5,716 nucleotides of DNA from contig CAMEZN010000134.1 in the NCBI GenBank assembly GCA_945947845.1, positions 1-5,716 on the forward strand, read 5' to 3'. This DNA is from an uncultured Mucispirillum sp. GTDB taxonomy: Bacteria > Chrysiogenota > Deferribacteres > Deferribacterales > Mucispirillaceae. Below the pieces are notes generated by a model that worked only from the letters and a program-made list of their open reading frames with translations, had not been told where the DNA came from and made no database searches. Positions 4,782 to 5,716 of this stretch are shown one piece after another; positions within the stretch are counted from its first letter, which is position 1, and every line of letters begins with the position of its first letter. The position numbers and the translations under genes are program-made.

Positions 4782-5716
4782 GTGGAAGAAATGTATCAAG
4801 GAGCAAAGATAAAGCGGTATATCACTATAGGTATTGCTGCTTTAATTATTTTTATGGTTTTATGGGTAGGTTTAGGGTTTGGAGATTCAAAAGAAGATAA
4901 AAAATCTAAAACTGAGGCAGCAGATGTAGAAGTTTTGCAAAAAGAGAAAACTCTTGATGAAAGTATTAGAGCTAAGTTTAGTGAAGAGTTAACTTCATTA
5001 AAAGAAGAGAATATTAAAATGCAGAAAGATTTGGAAAAGTTAGCAAGAGAAAATGCTAATATGCTTCAGAAATCAGAAAAAGCACAACAAAAACTTATTA
5101 ATGATAACAAAAATGCATCTGACAGGCAGATTAAAGATTTATTAGACCAGATGAAATTAGCTAAACCTGGTGAAAGTAAGTTTGATAATTTAACGGAGCA
5201 GGCAAACAGGATACCACCGCCACCAGCAGAGTTATCAGATACAGCAGATAATAAAAACGACGGTAAAATGTATCAAGGCAATAATGGTTATCCTAGTTAT
5301 CCTGGCGGTCCTGCAAAAATCAATACGGCACCAGTTATAACAGTTATGACTGGTTTAATTAGTGTTGGTGAAAGTAAATTACAGGAAGAGATAGAACAGA
5401 TAACAGAGAAAAAAGTAATTAAACAGGAAGATTTAATTATTCCAGCAGGCTCTTTTGTAAAGGCACAACTTGCTAGTGGTGTAATTGCTCCAACAGGTGG
5501 ACAGGGTGCAACAGACCCAGTACCTGCATTATTAAGGGTGACAGGTCTGACACAACTACCAAACTTTTTCAAAGCAGATATTAAAAACTGTTTCTTATTA
5601 GCTGAAACAAAAGGTAATCTTGCAACAGAAACAGTGAATTTTAGACTAAAAACTTTAAGCTGTAAAAAAAATGATGGTACGACAATAGAAAGAGAAGTTT
5701 CAGGTTATGTAACAGG
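4782..5716 (+). CDS. traB: TraB, VirB10-like T4SS envelope scaffold protein (3' end beyond window)
   Basis: The frame is open from GTG 4782 to the window edge: 311 codons plus two bases. In order it shows a short cytoplasmic start, one transmembrane helix (about 13-32), a charged coiled coil (about 54-127), a Pro/Gly-rich stretch with four prolines at 145-148 and Tyr-Pro-Gly repeats near 169-177, and the start of the VirB10/TrbI-like domain (from about 185). The segment IPAGSFVKAQL (220-230), the DPVPALLRV block (245-253), LPNFF, and the Cys270 and Cys294 pair closely follow plasmid F TraB. TraB spans from inner membrane to outer-membrane core complex and links TraK and TraV to the inner-membrane machinery. 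F TraB is about 475 residues, so about a third is missing. The start is 12 bases after the OmpA-domain gene. This is the best evidence that the locus is an F-type conjugation system. Confidence 0.95.
   Translation, partial: MEEMYQGAKIKRYITIGIAALIIFMVLWVGLGFGDSKEDKKSKTEAADVEVLQKEKTLDESIRAKFSEELTSLKEENIKMQKDLEKLARENANMLQKSEKAQQKLINDNKNASDRQIKDLLDQMKLAKPGESKFDNLTEQANRIPPPPAELSDTADNKNDGKMYQGNNGYPSYPGGPAKINTAPVITVMTGLISVGESKLQEEIEQITEKKVIKQEDLIIPAGSFVKAQLASGVIAPTGGQGATDPVPALLRVTGLTQLPNFFKADIKNCFLLAETKGNLATETVNFRLKTLSCKKNDGTTIEREVSGYVT

Noticed and set aside
5297..5572. 91-codon minus-strand frame inside traB
   Set aside because: It is antisense to the conserved TraB domain, whose protein match on the + strand is unambiguous.

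Overview
The window is AT-rich DNA with strong AAGGAG-type ribosome binding sites. It has secreted proteins with Gram-negative hallmarks: a DsbC-type isomerase, an OmpA-like domain and a TraB/VirB10 scaffold. This points to a low-GC Gram-negative bacterium and, within it, to a conjugative plasmid or integrative conjugative element with an F-type type IV secretion system. The host phylum cannot be fixed from the sequence. Deferribacterota, Campylobacterota or another low-GC diderm would all fit. All supported genes lie on the + strand.

Layout. (1) 72-626 encodes a cysteine-rich protein of unknown function. A clean intrinsic terminator follows at 657-682, so an upstream transcription unit ends here. 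(2) 735-2167 is a tight three-gene group: a secreted META-domain protein, a secreted lytic transglycosylase, and a basic 170-residue protein with a probable helix-turn-helix. The last two overlap by 22 nt. These genes favour GAG over GAA for Glu much more than the genes downstream. (3) 2168-2608 is non-coding. Its first half holds a family of TGCGACA boxes (three direct, one inverted) and two tandem hairpins, the second a strong terminator. Its second half is extremely AT-rich. (4) 2609-5716 is a second group: a four-helix membrane protein, a membrane-anchored DsbC-like disulfide isomerase, an exported OmpA-domain protein, and the first 311 codons of TraB, which runs off the window and starts at GTG.

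How it fits together. TraB spans the envelope as the T4SS scaffold. The transglycosylase opens peptidoglycan locally, the OmpA-like domain could anchor the machine to peptidoglycan, and the DsbC protein would correct disulfides in Cys-rich transfer proteins. In plasmid F a lytic transglycosylase gene (orf169/geneX) lies beside oriT, just ahead of the transfer genes. Here the order is transglycosylase, small DNA-binding-like protein, repeat-bearing non-coding DNA, then T4SS genes. I therefore infer that 2138-2608 may contain oriT or another control region, with the 170-residue protein as a candidate ligand. A near-perfectly repeated palindrome, AATGTAACATT, sits at almost the same distance from the start codons at 2609 and 3125, with a partial copy ahead of 735. 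It may be a shared regulatory element.
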